Source: Bombyx mori
Taxonomy: Eukaryota > Arthropoda > Insecta > Lepidoptera > Bombycidae
Direction of reading: 5' to 3'
Assembly: GCF_030269925.1 (NCBI RefSeq)
Contig: NC_085128.1
Span: 8,434,501-8,498,500, forward strand
Length of the DNA: 64,000 nt
Made by a program: the position numbers and the translations under genes. Shown piece after piece: positions 13,401 through 21,800 of this stretch (its first letter is position 1; every line of letters begins with the position of its first letter). Below the pieces are notes generated by a model that saw only the letters and a list, made by a program, of their open reading frames with translations, had not been told where the DNA came from and made no database searches.

Positions 13401-14259
13401 ACAATGTTATTCAATGTTCCAGGGTTATTGGTTTTCTCAAACATCTTTTTTTTAAATACACATTTTCGATGATTATTGTATCCAAAAGTGATATAGTAAA
13501 CGAAAATATTTTGAATGAAAAGACGAAATTCCGGCAAACATCACAATGGAAAAAAACAGCTTGAAGTTGTTGTGAGAAACGATTCTGAATTTGATATAAC
13601 TATAGGAATATTTACTTTTATACAACACCTATTAACAAGTAAGGTAGGTAGTTATAATTGCTACAAAACTTCACGATCTATTTATGGCATGTTGGTGTGT
13701 GTGTGTAGTTACGTTGCTGAATTATCGGAGCAGGTATTTTGGTAGATAGTGAATGGTCTACGCCCTTGGCATTGTGGGCGTCCATGAGCGAAGATAACCA
13801 CTCAAAATCGGGTAGGCACTCTGATTCTCGGCCTAGAAAGGCTACAAAATCAGGCTAGTGTACCGATAATTTATCACGAATATTCCTCTATACTTGCTTT
13901 CTGCAGAAGCTTCGCTCGCATTTACTAAATTTTCCAATATGATTTTGCCAGTCTTAGCCTCAGAAATAATGTCGTCTTTTTACTTGTTTGTCTTTGAAAT
14001 GTTTACTAATTTTGTCTCAATACTATATTTTTTATTATGTGGCAGATTGTTGTTCCATAAATTGGAATTACAAAATCTTCATTGCATAAAAACCTTTATG
14101 ATCCTTAGGTATGAAGTCAAAGGTTCTGTCCTTTGACCGGAGGTTAATTCCAGTACCATCCAACCACACGTAACTTGCCAAAATAGCATCGCAGGGCACC
14201 TCCAGATCTTCATATTTGCGCATCGCCGCTTTGTTCAAAGCAATCGGTGTGGAATTCAT
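1289..14259 (-). CDS. glutamine-synthetase-like protein, probable pseudoenzyme (six exons, C-terminus not found)
   Basis: Exons run 14259-14094, 13339-13178, 7291-7078, 4169-4097, 3679-3495 and 1428-1289; all join in phase with GT..AG introns, giving 313 codons. Eukaryotic glutamine synthetase makes glutamine from glutamate, ammonia and ATP. Family blocks are plain: WLDGTG (res. 33-38), the FDGS box, RDPFRR-like DPFRRG, EEPWFG, GPYYC, PSQW, LWMARYIL, RRLVG, DFTAG. The start is the ATG at 14259 rather than an in-frame TTG just upstream, because it opens the usual short N-terminus. Against human numbering, metal ligands E134, E196, E203 and H253 are N134, G196, N203 and F252; only E136 remains, and catalytic E305 is Gly. 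The NGAGxHxN loop is PGNGTFVY. The clean frame argues for an expressed, non-synthesising paralogue, not a decayed copy. The last part of the fold, with the EDRRP loop, is not found. Confidence 0.83.
1573..1833 (+). mobile_element. Bm1 SINE, 5'-truncated
   Basis: Carries the Bm1 body from the ctggtggtaggac block through tgccgtgaag and ctgagaccttagaactcat to the end aagcaataaa. The tRNA-like head is missing. It lies in the intron before exon 6 of the glutamine-synthetase-like gene. Confidence 0.9.
2178..2285 (-). repeat. non-LTR retrotransposon 3' tail (BMC1/L1Bm-like)
   Basis: Minus-strand copy of a tail found at least five times in the window: gccgctgcct, tggcattgct, cgacggtaaccactcacc, catcaggtgggcc, then a run into A. 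Here the A-rich end is at the low-coordinate side. The family name is from memory. A short Bm1-like scrap (tatgggctctagtaaacatt) precedes it at about 2115-2170. Confidence 0.6.
3495..3679 (-). CDS. glutamine-synthetase-like, exon 5
   Basis: Acceptor ccgtag, donor ATT/GTGAGC. It encodes VGPSPGIRG, DDLWMARYILSRLAEEYG and FSTKDMREDDG, matching the GPxEGI...ARxILHR...FSTKxMRE core of the family. The ATP/glutamate loop NGAGCHTN is replaced by PGNGTFVY, with the metal-ligand His becoming Phe. Confidence 0.88.
4097..4169 (-). CDS. glutamine-synthetase-like, exon 4
   Basis: A 73-base exon between acceptor attaaag and donor TTCCAG/GTAAAA. It encodes CCLYAGVQLNGIN then PSQWNFQ, aligning without gaps to the family's ACLYAGVxIxGxNAEVMPxQWEFQ. 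Both metal-ligand Glu of that block are changed (to Gly and Asn). Confidence 0.87.
4246..4390. repeat. dispersed repeat with GA microsatellite end
   Basis: Starts with a GA run, then cactttattgcacacc and ggcggtcttatcgctaaaag. The same blocks recur at 51341-51385 and 51512-51580, where a LINE tail splits them. This looks like the 3' end of a retroelement. Confidence 0.55.
4740..5045 (-). pseudogene. reverse-transcriptase C-terminal remnant
   Basis: Minus-strand frame 5040-4807 reads VTGKINRRRPSGRSPIRWFD, then IHSILNIKLHDDLR. The pattern GxxxxxRxxGRSPxRWxD is typical of the C-terminus of lepidopteran non-LTR reverse transcriptases. It is short and isolated, with no polymerase core. Confidence 0.6.
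6013..6460 (+). repeat. dispersed repeat family Y
   Basis: Blocks aataacgccat, ttattcgcgaatagatgtcg, tagatcgatttatcgccccc, gttggagccgtttccgagat and a 3' end aattgctcgtttaaaggtat. Copies occur at 44388-44770 (minus), 46402-46678 and 47892-48190. This is the longest copy. It probably derives from a retroelement 3' region; no coding capacity is seen. Confidence 0.7.
7078..7291 (-). CDS. glutamine-synthetase-like, exon 3
   Basis: Acceptor ttcaacag, donor TACAG/GTGACT. It encodes SNHRKNC, EEPWFGFNQEF, GWPVGGFPAPPGPYYC and ARDLMEAFYR, the catalytic barrel entry of the family. The usual EQE metal motif is NQE, so E134 is lost and E136 kept. Confidence 0.9.
8328..8570 (+). repeat. dispersed repeat family Z
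   Basis: Begins ctagctgacccggca, then cctcaatcgataaataaaag, and ends with tcgagttttagcgagac plus ttcatttttatgtat. Minus-strand copies are at 36539-36833 and 54826-55112. Repeats that begin with this phrase are common in Lepidoptera. Confidence 0.7.
9493..9621. repeat. perfect 56-bp inverted repeat (hairpin)
   Basis: Arms 9493-9548 and 9566-9621 are exact reverse complements over 56 bases, with a 17-base loop (gtattacatttcagaaa). The arms contain ccaggtttatcccgttacat and its complement. It may be a small foldback element or MITE. Zero mismatches suggest a recent origin, homogenisation or selection. Confidence 0.9.
9629..9676. repeat. AT-rich inverted repeat next to the hairpin
   Basis: gataataaaa...cttaata faces tattaag...attatc with only a one-base difference in the A/T run. 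It directly follows the 56-bp hairpin and may be part of the same element. Confidence 0.7.
10820..11250 (-). pseudogene. endonuclease/reverse-transcriptase remnant (RTE/CR1-like)
   Basis: Minus strand reads YGSVCWTTKMVDERRLHAAE, RIRNEYVRGSLKMALVTEKL, LGWYVMYM and then, after frame breaks, GYRGRGRPKKKW. This series is characteristic of the C-terminal third of a common lepidopteran non-LTR reverse transcriptase. Frame breaks show it is dead. Confidence 0.75.
11746..11956 (-). mobile_element. Bm1 SINE, partial
   Basis: Minus-strand body from gctgccccaccctt through aggtcctaccaccagt and attccttcaccgtggaagtc to gtacgtatttcattag. Both ends are missing. Confidence 0.9.
12165..12270 (+). repeat. degenerate Bm1 fragment
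   Basis: Weak match to the Bm1 middle: tttgaaagacgggacagcca, then gagctcatatcccaaagtg and ggtggcattgatgtt. Old and diverged. Confidence 0.4.
13178..13339 (-). CDS. glutamine-synthetase-like, exon 2
   Basis: Acceptor ttgtag, donor CACAT/GTGAGT. It encodes LPIWYFDGSNTAQA, NSDTFIFPEVIYHDPFRRG and NHILVLADTYQF. This matches LPxWNFDGSSTxQAxGxNSD and FRDPFR...LVLCExxKY. The FDGS Asp is kept. Confidence 0.9.
13755..13830 (+). repeat. degenerate LINE tail fragment
   Basis: The blocks ttggcattgtgggcgtccat, gagcgaagataaccactca follow the tail seen intact at 51386-51511. Confidence 0.45.
14094..14259 (-). CDS. glutamine-synthetase-like, exon 1 (start)
   Basis: Starts at ATG 14259-14257 in the context tttgacc-ATG-a. 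A possible acceptor aattag just upstream suggests a preceding non-coding exon. It encodes MNSTPIALNKAAMRKYEDLE and YVWLDGTGINLRSKDRTFDF, the N-terminal beta-grasp of the family (YIWIDGTGxxLRxKxRTLD). Donor AAAG/GTTTTT, phase 1. Confidence 0.87.
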
Positions 14260-14446
14260 GGTCAAACCTAATTCAAAGGTAAATTTTTATGATCCTATAA
14301 AACATTTACGACTTAATTCCTTTTAATGAGAATACCAATGTGAAACTGTACGGACGGTACGCACGCTTTGATAATTAAAGACTCAACAGTTGATAGTTAA
14401 GACGAAATTTGCCATCAACGCGATTTTGGTAACTGACACCTTTTAG

Positions 14447-14776
14447 TTGTCGTGGCCTAAAGGATAAGACGTCCGGTGCATTCGTATCTAGCGATACATC
14501 GGTGTCCGAACCATAAAGTAATAAACATTGTATAATAAAAATCAAACCCTCAGAATTATAATTTGTGTAATTACCAGTGGTAGGACCTCTTTTGAGTCCG
14601 CAAGCGTAGGTATCACCGCTTGCCTGTTTTCTGCCGTGAAGCAGTAATATGTTTCGGTTTGAAGGGTGGGGCAGCCGTTGTAACTGTACTGAGACCTTAG
14701 AACTCATATCTCAAGATGGGTGGTGGCTTAACACCAGGTGCGCTATGAGCTCGTCCACCCATCTAAGCAATAAAAT
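14447..14776 (+). mobile_element. Bm1 SINE with head and internal deletions
   Basis: Retains the tRNA-like head (gtcgtggcctaaaggataag, then cggtgtccgaacc as B box) and the 3' end (ctaagcaataaa). The stretch between the head and the gtaataa block, and part of the 3' body, are deleted. Confidence 0.9.
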
Positions 14777-15157
14777 AAAACTGAAAACTATAATTCATCC
14801 ATATTATATTTTCTTCCAATTCAAAGAATTTATGTGAGATTCAGGAATTTACCATTCCAGGTATTTCATATTCAAAGTTTGTATGTGTAACAAAATCACG
14901 TAATCATTCAACCATAACCACAAAGTAATATTCTTATTTTCTTGGAACAGACGAACTAAAATTTACTCGGGGCTTTTTAATATATTCTATCACTCTATTG
15001 AGAAAAATACGTCGTATTAAACTACACGATTTAGCTAGAAGAATATAGAATAGAAATAGAATCACGTACTTAACGCATATTCATAAACGACTTTCACGGT
15101 GAATGAATAGTATCGTGGAATGTAATTCAAAGTCACAAAAATCGTAAGGCTTAATTA

Positions 15158-15250
15158 CTGATGGTAGGACGCATATTAAGACCGGATGATTAGGTGTCAC
15201 CATCTTGCCTATTTACGCCACGCCGCCGTCACGCGTTATGATACGAAGAG
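15158..15250 (+). repeat. degenerate Bm1 fragment
   Basis: taattactgatggtaggacg, then caccatcttgcctattt and cacgcgttatg track the middle of Bm1. Confidence 0.45.
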
Positions 15251-15280
15251 TGGGAGTGGACGTTATATTTGAATCTCGAA

Positions 15281-15462
15281 CTTAGGTTTTTTTATTACCT
15301 TTGCAGATACACAAGCATACGGCTCACCTGATGGTGAGTGGTTGCCGTCGCCCGTGGACTACAGCAATGACAGGGGCAGAGCCAAGCCGCTAACCATCGG
15401 TAGCCACTCACCATCAGATGGGCCGTGTGCTCGTCTGCCTACAAGGGCAATAAAAAAATTTA
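15281..15462. repeat. two LINE tails in inverted, head-to-head order
   Basis: Left part (15281-15395) is a minus-strand tail (poly-T, then cacctgatggtgagtggtt, ggcagagccaagccgc). Right part (15396-15462) is a plus-strand tail (actcaccatcagatgggcc, tgcctacaagggcaataaa). Two insertions, or one insertion with 5' inversion, would explain the foldback. Confidence 0.7.
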
Positions 15463-15892
15463 AAAAAAAAACACGAAATCGAGTTAAGTAATTTATTTAA
15501 ATACGCCATAACAAGCAAACAGTTACAGGGGCTTCGAAGTTTATTAATATTAGACCAAATTTTTTTTTATGTTTCGTTAAATAAAAATGAAAAACAGGAA
15601 AATGTCTTACAGTGAAACTTTTAACAATTTATTTTTCCTGATGATGGCGGCGACTTGAAGGCGGAACGCAGAATGTTTCTTCAACCTAAAATTATAATAT
15701 TGTTGTAATTGTAACTGAAATTTATTGATTTAATACCAAATTAGGTTAAATGAAAAAAAATATTACATGACTGTCAAATGACCAAAGAGAATATAATGAA
15801 ATATTGAGGTTTTTTTCATAGAGGTTATATATTATCACTAAGCACAGAGTATACTAATATTCTCTTTAATAACAACGTGAACGTTGCATTAA

Positions 15893-15975
15893 CATTTTTT
15901 ATTACTGACTGTCGGGTGAACTGTGAAATGCGAGCTCGTTTGCCCGCCTAGAGCAATGGCAAACAAGTCTGAGTT
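15893..15975 (+). repeat. Bm1 3'-end scrap
   Basis: gtcgggtgaactgtgaaatg, gagctcgtttgcccgcctag, agcaatggcaaacaag: the last part of Bm1, diverged. Confidence 0.5.
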
Positions 15976-16371
15976 TAATGGTATTTTTAATGAGTATGTA
16001 TGCTTTGATGAAAAGATTTTAATTACATACAGTAAGTAACAAACGTCATTTTGCAATGAATGCACCAAAGTTGACAGAATGATGGAATATTGATTTGAAA
16101 ATAAAATAAAAACCGTTAAATATTATTCGCGTAGCCATGACAGTATTATTTTTTGTTTCACAAATCAGGACGTTGTTGTAAAATAGTTTTCGTATAGATT
16201 TAATCGCACGAGGACAAGGATGCATGTAACCTGAAAGTGAAGATGCAAATAGCGCGAAAAGTTTATCAGATAATTTGAAACGATTACTGGAGTCTATACT
16301 GTAGCCAACTTGATATAAAAAATGCGTCGAAATACGGTCTGAGTGTATGTGGGTCATAAAACGCCCACTTT

Positions 16372-16797
16372 TGTTGTGGCCTAAAAGATAAGACGTCCGA
16401 TCTATTCGTTTCCAGCGATGCACCGGTGTTCGAATCCCGCTGGCAAGTACATTTTTTTTAAATGAAATAGGTATTTAATGTTCACGATTGATTTCCACGA
16501 TGAAGGAATAACATACTGTAGTAAAAATCAAACCCGCAAAATTATAATTTGTGTAAAGACTGGTGGTAGGACGTCTTGTGAGTCCGCAGGGGAGGTACCA
16601 CCGCCCTGCCTGTTTCTGCCGTGAAGCAGTAATGCGTTTCGATTTGAAGGGCGGGAAGCCGTTGTAACTATACAGACCTTAGAACTTATATCTCAAGGTA
16701 GGTGGCAGCATTTACGTTGTAGATGTCTATGGGCTCCGGTAGCCGTTTAACACCAGGCGAGCCGTGAGCTCGTCCACACAACTAAGCAACAAAGAAA
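16372..16797 (+). mobile_element. Bm1 SINE, full length
   Basis: Complete order: tRNA-like head with A box near tggcctaaaagataagacg and B box ggtgttcgaatcc, then the aatgaaatagg and ttcacgattgatttccacg blocks, the ggtggtaggacg body and the 3' end aagcaacaaagaa. It is a pol III-type retroposon without coding capacity. Confidence 0.92.
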
Positions 16798-16834
16798 TTA
16801 AAAAATAAACTTACTAGTATACACTAGTAGACAC

Positions 16835-17005
16835 GTTCTTACGGATCCATCAAATTCAATAACTCTTGCATTAGTCGTCCTTAGCTCTAATACTAGAAGT
16901 AGGGCCCCGGTAGCCGTACTCATCAATATGGCAAAGAGTTCGACGTGCAACTTAACCCATGCATCAATCAGCTCGCTGAGTTTTTTACCGGATCTTCTCG
17001 GCTTC
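16835..17005 (+). repeat. repeat family X fragment
   Basis: Shares gctgagttttttaccggatc-type phrasing (gagtttctcgccggatcttc elsewhere) and the aacttaacccatgcatcaat block with the family X copy at 22640. Strongly diverged. Confidence 0.45.
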
Positions 17006-17152
17006 TACATGAGCTCGTGCTCGTCCACTTCTTCTGATGAGACTAGAAAGGCCTACGAGCCACTAGTACCCGTAATCCGTTGTGCCCAAAAAAGCCTGAC
17101 ATTTGATTAAGGCCTTTCTAAGCAGCAAAGAGCATTTTATTCTTTACATGAG

Positions 17153-17275
17153 TGAGCTAGCTCACGCCAACTAGGTGCTTAATGGTTACCAGTGCCCATA
17201 GACCCATCAACAACGTAAATAGCGCCATTTACCTTGAGACATGAGATCTAAGGTCTCAGCTTTACAGTACAACGG
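17153..17275 (-). repeat. Bm1 fragment
   Basis: ctaggtgcttaatggttacc, cccatagacccatcaacaac and gagatctaaggtctcagc form the 3' part of Bm1 on the minus strand. Confidence 0.7.
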
Positions 17276-17619
17276 GTGTTGCAATGTTCAGTACGAGTAC
17301 ACCAGGTGTCTCATTATTTACGTCACGACAACTTCAAATCTGGAATTGAACATCAAATTTTAAATTACCTCTATTATTATATAACCTTAGTAATGTTTTT
17401 CTCTTAGAGGATAAGTGCCATTGATAGCAGAGTAGTTTAAACTAAGATGTCATTGAAACGAATGTCATTCAATAGTTGTAGAAATGACAATGACAAAAAA
17501 TATTTCGAAATTCAGCACAAAACAGGGAAACACTGAAATTTGAAATTCAAGTAGTTTATTATTATTTACTATTAAAATTAGAATAAAATGCTTCACACAA
17601 TTTGTACTGGATAAAAATA

Positions 17620-18882
17620 ATGATGAATATAAGCATAGTTAAATTAATTTATATTGACCGTTTACTTTTATTTATACTTACATTGTTTAGCGTAACTAAT
17701 TCTATGTCGGATGAATTATCAAATTATAGCGCCAGGGGCTTAATAACGAATGTCCCATATTTTTCAAGTGTGACCATAAGCGGAATGAAACAAAATATTA
17801 CAACATCTCCAATTACAAAATATTTAAATAAAGTCAACCGAAAACAGTATGAGATTATAAACATGCTTTGGAGGAAAACTAAAATATTCGTCGACATAGA
17901 AAATAACACGAGTAAATACAAATCCCAAAAAGTCAACTCGACTGAAAAAACAAAACAATATTTTTTACGAAAAAACCTGCAAATTCCTCGTCCTTTTCCT
18001 GGTTTTCAAACTTCTACACCAAGTTTTATAGAATTTTATTACTTGCATGAAATTGATGAGTCGAATAAGGGTAATATGTTACATACAGATTCACATAAAT
18101 TGGTTGATGTGAAAACAAAAATTGATAATGTTAGACATAATTCTTTAAGATCAGTTAATGCTTTTTATTTATTCGATCGATTCTTCAAAACACCACAGGA
18201 AAATTTATACAAAAGTTTCAAGACTTCCGGTAGAACAAGCTCGAATAAGCAAATTATTCTAAATGAAACTTCCTTATTTACACTAAGCACTGACCAATAT
18301 TCAGAAAAAAACGAGAACATAACTCAACTTGATAAGTTGAACAAATCTATTTCATCGAAAATATTTCATGTTGATCCACGCTTTCTGCCTGACAAGAACA
18401 AAAAAAGAAAAGGTGTACATAATTCGACAGCAAACAAGAGAATAACTCAAGCTGAAAACTCAACATCAAAAGTTTTTCAGTACAGAAATGTTGATGTGCA
18501 GCATACCACCACAAACGACAAAGTAAAATTTTTTGAAATTTACGATAGTCAACTAGGATTTGACCACAAAGAAAGCATTGATTACATAAAAATCAAAACT
18601 GAAAACAAAGAAGAAAAAAAATTACTGTTAGAGCATCTTGATTTTGATGCAGTACAAAACAATGCCGATACAAAACTAAAGCATAGAAAAAAACATATTA
18701 TCGAAACAAATCGTAATGGGTTTCAGATTCAAGAATCTCATAATAGCGTGACAACGTTGAATACCTCAACTAAAGAAATGAAGACTAGCAGTGGACGAAT
18801 GAGAGATATCTCATTTCGTTATGAATTTGTTCCTTGGTTGAATTATCCTTTTATGGCTGTTTATGTTTACGAGCCATTACAG
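17620..18882 (+). CDS. protease homologue, exon 1
   Basis: One 1263-base exon holds the signal peptide, the whole cysteine-free extension and the first beta-strand of the protease fold (VPWLNYPFMAVYVYEPLQ). It ends CAG/GTAATA in phase 0. The frame would stop 15 bases into the intron, so splicing is needed. Confidence 0.9.
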
Positions 18883-21800
18883 GTAATAGTAGTTTAAATA
18901 TTTTAAGAAAAAAAATACTTTAATAATAATATAATATATATATAATATATAATAATCCTACTTAGTCAAAACCCAAAATAATATAGGTATATTGCGACTC
19001 TGCCAGTATCAGTCAACATTGGCTTATAGCTTCTGCCTCTTGTTTGTCTCGGCATCACGAAAATCCAGGCGGATACGGTCAATCAGCTTTCGTAACTTAT
19101 TGTGGAGATAATTGGCGGCAGCTGGAGAGAATTGCCTATGTAAAATACAGCATTATCCATCCGAAATTCCGCTCTCATGATAGAGTGCGACAGCAGCTTT
19201 ATAATATTGGTAAGTTACTTCAAAGTATTAAAAATAAAATATCTACCTGTAATGAATGAAAAGTGAAAATAATTCAGTTTACTCGCACAGTAAATTTAGC
19301 TGTTTAGCTCGGTGTGAATTGTAGCAATTCTATTGTAAATAATTTCTCCATCAAAATGATTGAATAACTATTTCTTACTATACACACCTTAAGTCCATAA
19401 AAGGCTGACAAAATAGTCATACATTGCCACTAAGCTTTATATCGAAAACCAAATTACAGTAAAACCCGAGCCGAAAATTGAATACAAACGTTTTGTAGGG
19501 AACGAATAACACCTCGTAACCTTCAGCTTCATATTGGAATACAATAAATCGGAGCAACATCCTTTCTGGGTTCTTTGTACGATGACATGACCGATGTAAA
19601 GGAATTTCTTCACTTGAACTATTTGAAATCATTAGATTAACTTCACGTTGAATATAACTTGAGTCTTTAGGAAGTTTAATGTTACCATAATGGAACAAAA
19701 AAGGCGCGTGGACAGCCAAACGTTATCGTTTGAACTTTTGGGTATCATAAAGACCACATCTGAGGATTTTTTTCTTTAATTTAACCACGCGATAATAGAT
19801 CGTTCTAGAAAACGAAAAAGAAAACATAATTAAGTTGTAATGGAGATGACTCCTGATAGGATAGTGACTAAAAGTAGTTTTCAATAAAAATAATGCAACT
19901 TGCCACATAACAAACTATGCTCCTATTATTATTGTAAATGACATGTGAAACATGTAGAAATGAACCAAATTTAAATAATAATAAAAACAGAAAAACGTCG
20001 TATTAAATACAAGTTTGTTTCTGAACAGATTTAAAAGCAATTACATTCCTTCATTATGTATATTATTCACCGTTATCACCTATTTCAGGGCTTATTCGAG
20101 TTATAAACTCTATGACTTCATCGTGTCCGGATTGGGGACCAATATCTCTGATGTCGCATAAATTTCATGCAAATCAGAACGGGTCTAAGGCTATCGCTAT
20201 CGGATGGGGCCTAGATAGGTAATAGTAATGTTTTTTTACATCCTGTGCCGAACCCTATTTTACCCATATACGTTACAAAGCTCCTAGTCAAATTCTAGCG
20301 AAGTGCCGCTTTATAACACTCATTTAATTATATTCAGGCGAACTATTTTTACTGAAATTCACCGAGTAAAATGAAAAGAAAAGTAAAGTAAGAATTTTCA
20401 AAAAATAAAGTATGGTTCAAATTTTACACTCATAGACCTTAGTTTGTCTAATTGTGCATATCATCATATACTAGTAGTTGTATAATTTTCGTACCTCAAT
20501 CTCAGATTTCATGTAAAATCAACACCCTATATGTATTTACCGCAAGATAATGGAATCGCACACAAACCACACCTATTGTCGCGTATTGGTCCAGTTTTAT
20601 TACATTAACTGTTTCGGTGACGCAGTACTTAACGTCTTTGACTGCGGGGCTGGGCGTCGCGAATTCGATTCCTACACTAGGCAAGTTTGTTGGCTCCTTA
20701 TTTGGGTAATATATATATTTAATGGAGCGTATATAAGTATAATATTTCTGCTTCTCACAGTACAAGGAACCCTGGTAAGGAGCTAGATCGTGCCTTATTT
20801 GTCCCCGATTATTTATTCTTATTTTAATCTAATTGAAACAAGTTCGCTATAAAGGAGCCCGAAAAGACAATGGAATTTGTATAAAATATTCCAACACATT
20901 TATTAAATTTAGGCATTCACTACATTGTATTTGAAATTCACGATTCCTAGACAATTTTAAGAAATTTAAATAAAAACTTGACGTTGAGGCATTTACGGAA
21001 TTTGCATTAAGTTAGGATCAAGAAAATTCTAAACTGCTTCATACTCGAGGGAACTAAAAGTTTAATATTTAAATAATTTTAGATATGATTCAAGATATTC
21101 TTCTTCAAAGATGCCGAAGCAAGCTCTCTCCGTGTACGAAGCCCTTCTATATTCCAATGATTGTCCAGGGAACGTTGGGTACAGGTAAAAAATATCATAA
21201 TATTTTTCTCGTATTAAAGTATATAATTTCGTAAGTATATAATTTCATTTTCGACAATAGACATAACCGTTTAGAAAATATAGTTTCCTAACTGAACTGA
21301 TATTGAAAATGAAGTCCAGATTCGCGACAGACGATTAATTATTCAGGCATTGATCTGCACTAATCTGTTTATTCATTACGGTAATTTATATCATGAATCA
21401 TCGTTAATGAACGTAAAATATTACTTGAATTAATAGCCGGGTGCTATCTGTACTATAAACACAGTATGCCATAGAAAATGGTATTAACTCGCGCCGTGTC
21501 GACGGTTTCCATTTATGGATTTCCATTTTTACTGATGATAGGGCGTATTGTTAGAATTCACATGTAGGTACCAAATATCCCGTTTCTTCGTCGATATTTT
21601 TAGGATAATACAATTGAAACTTTGATCACATGTCTCGAAGTGAGAGTCAAAATTCATCTTATGATGTCTATGCGCTCTGACATCATTTCGGAATACCAAT
21701 GCCATCGTTCAGACCACGACGAACTTCGCTGCAGAAATATATTTCAGTATCTTATCAAAGTGGTCACTGGAATCCATAGACATCTACAATGTTAATGCCG

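Larger units (their letters stand above)
14260..17619. other. head-to-head intergenic region
   Basis: 3.4 kb between the starts of the glutamine-synthetase-like gene (minus) and the protease homologue (plus). It must hold both promoters, but most of it is Bm1 and LINE scraps. The only stretch without an obvious repeat next to the plus-strand start is about 17276-17619, AT-rich, with no confident TATA or initiator that I can defend. Confidence 0.5.

Noticed and set aside
16046..16423. Minus-strand 125-aa frame
   Set aside because: Its start lies in the head of a full-length Bm1 and the rest is AT-rich without a domain or splice context.
16372..16445. tRNA-like sequence with A and B boxes
   Set aside because: It is the head of a Bm1 SINE, repeated at several places, not a functional tRNA gene.
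17602..17619. TTG as the start of the protease homologue
   Set aside because: The ATG at 17620 is followed at once by a good signal peptide; non-ATG starts are not expected here.
18883..18897. Protease homologue ending at 18897 as a 431-aa protein
   Set aside because: The last five codons are intron; GTAATA at 18883 is a good donor and the next exons continue the chymotrypsin fold in phase.
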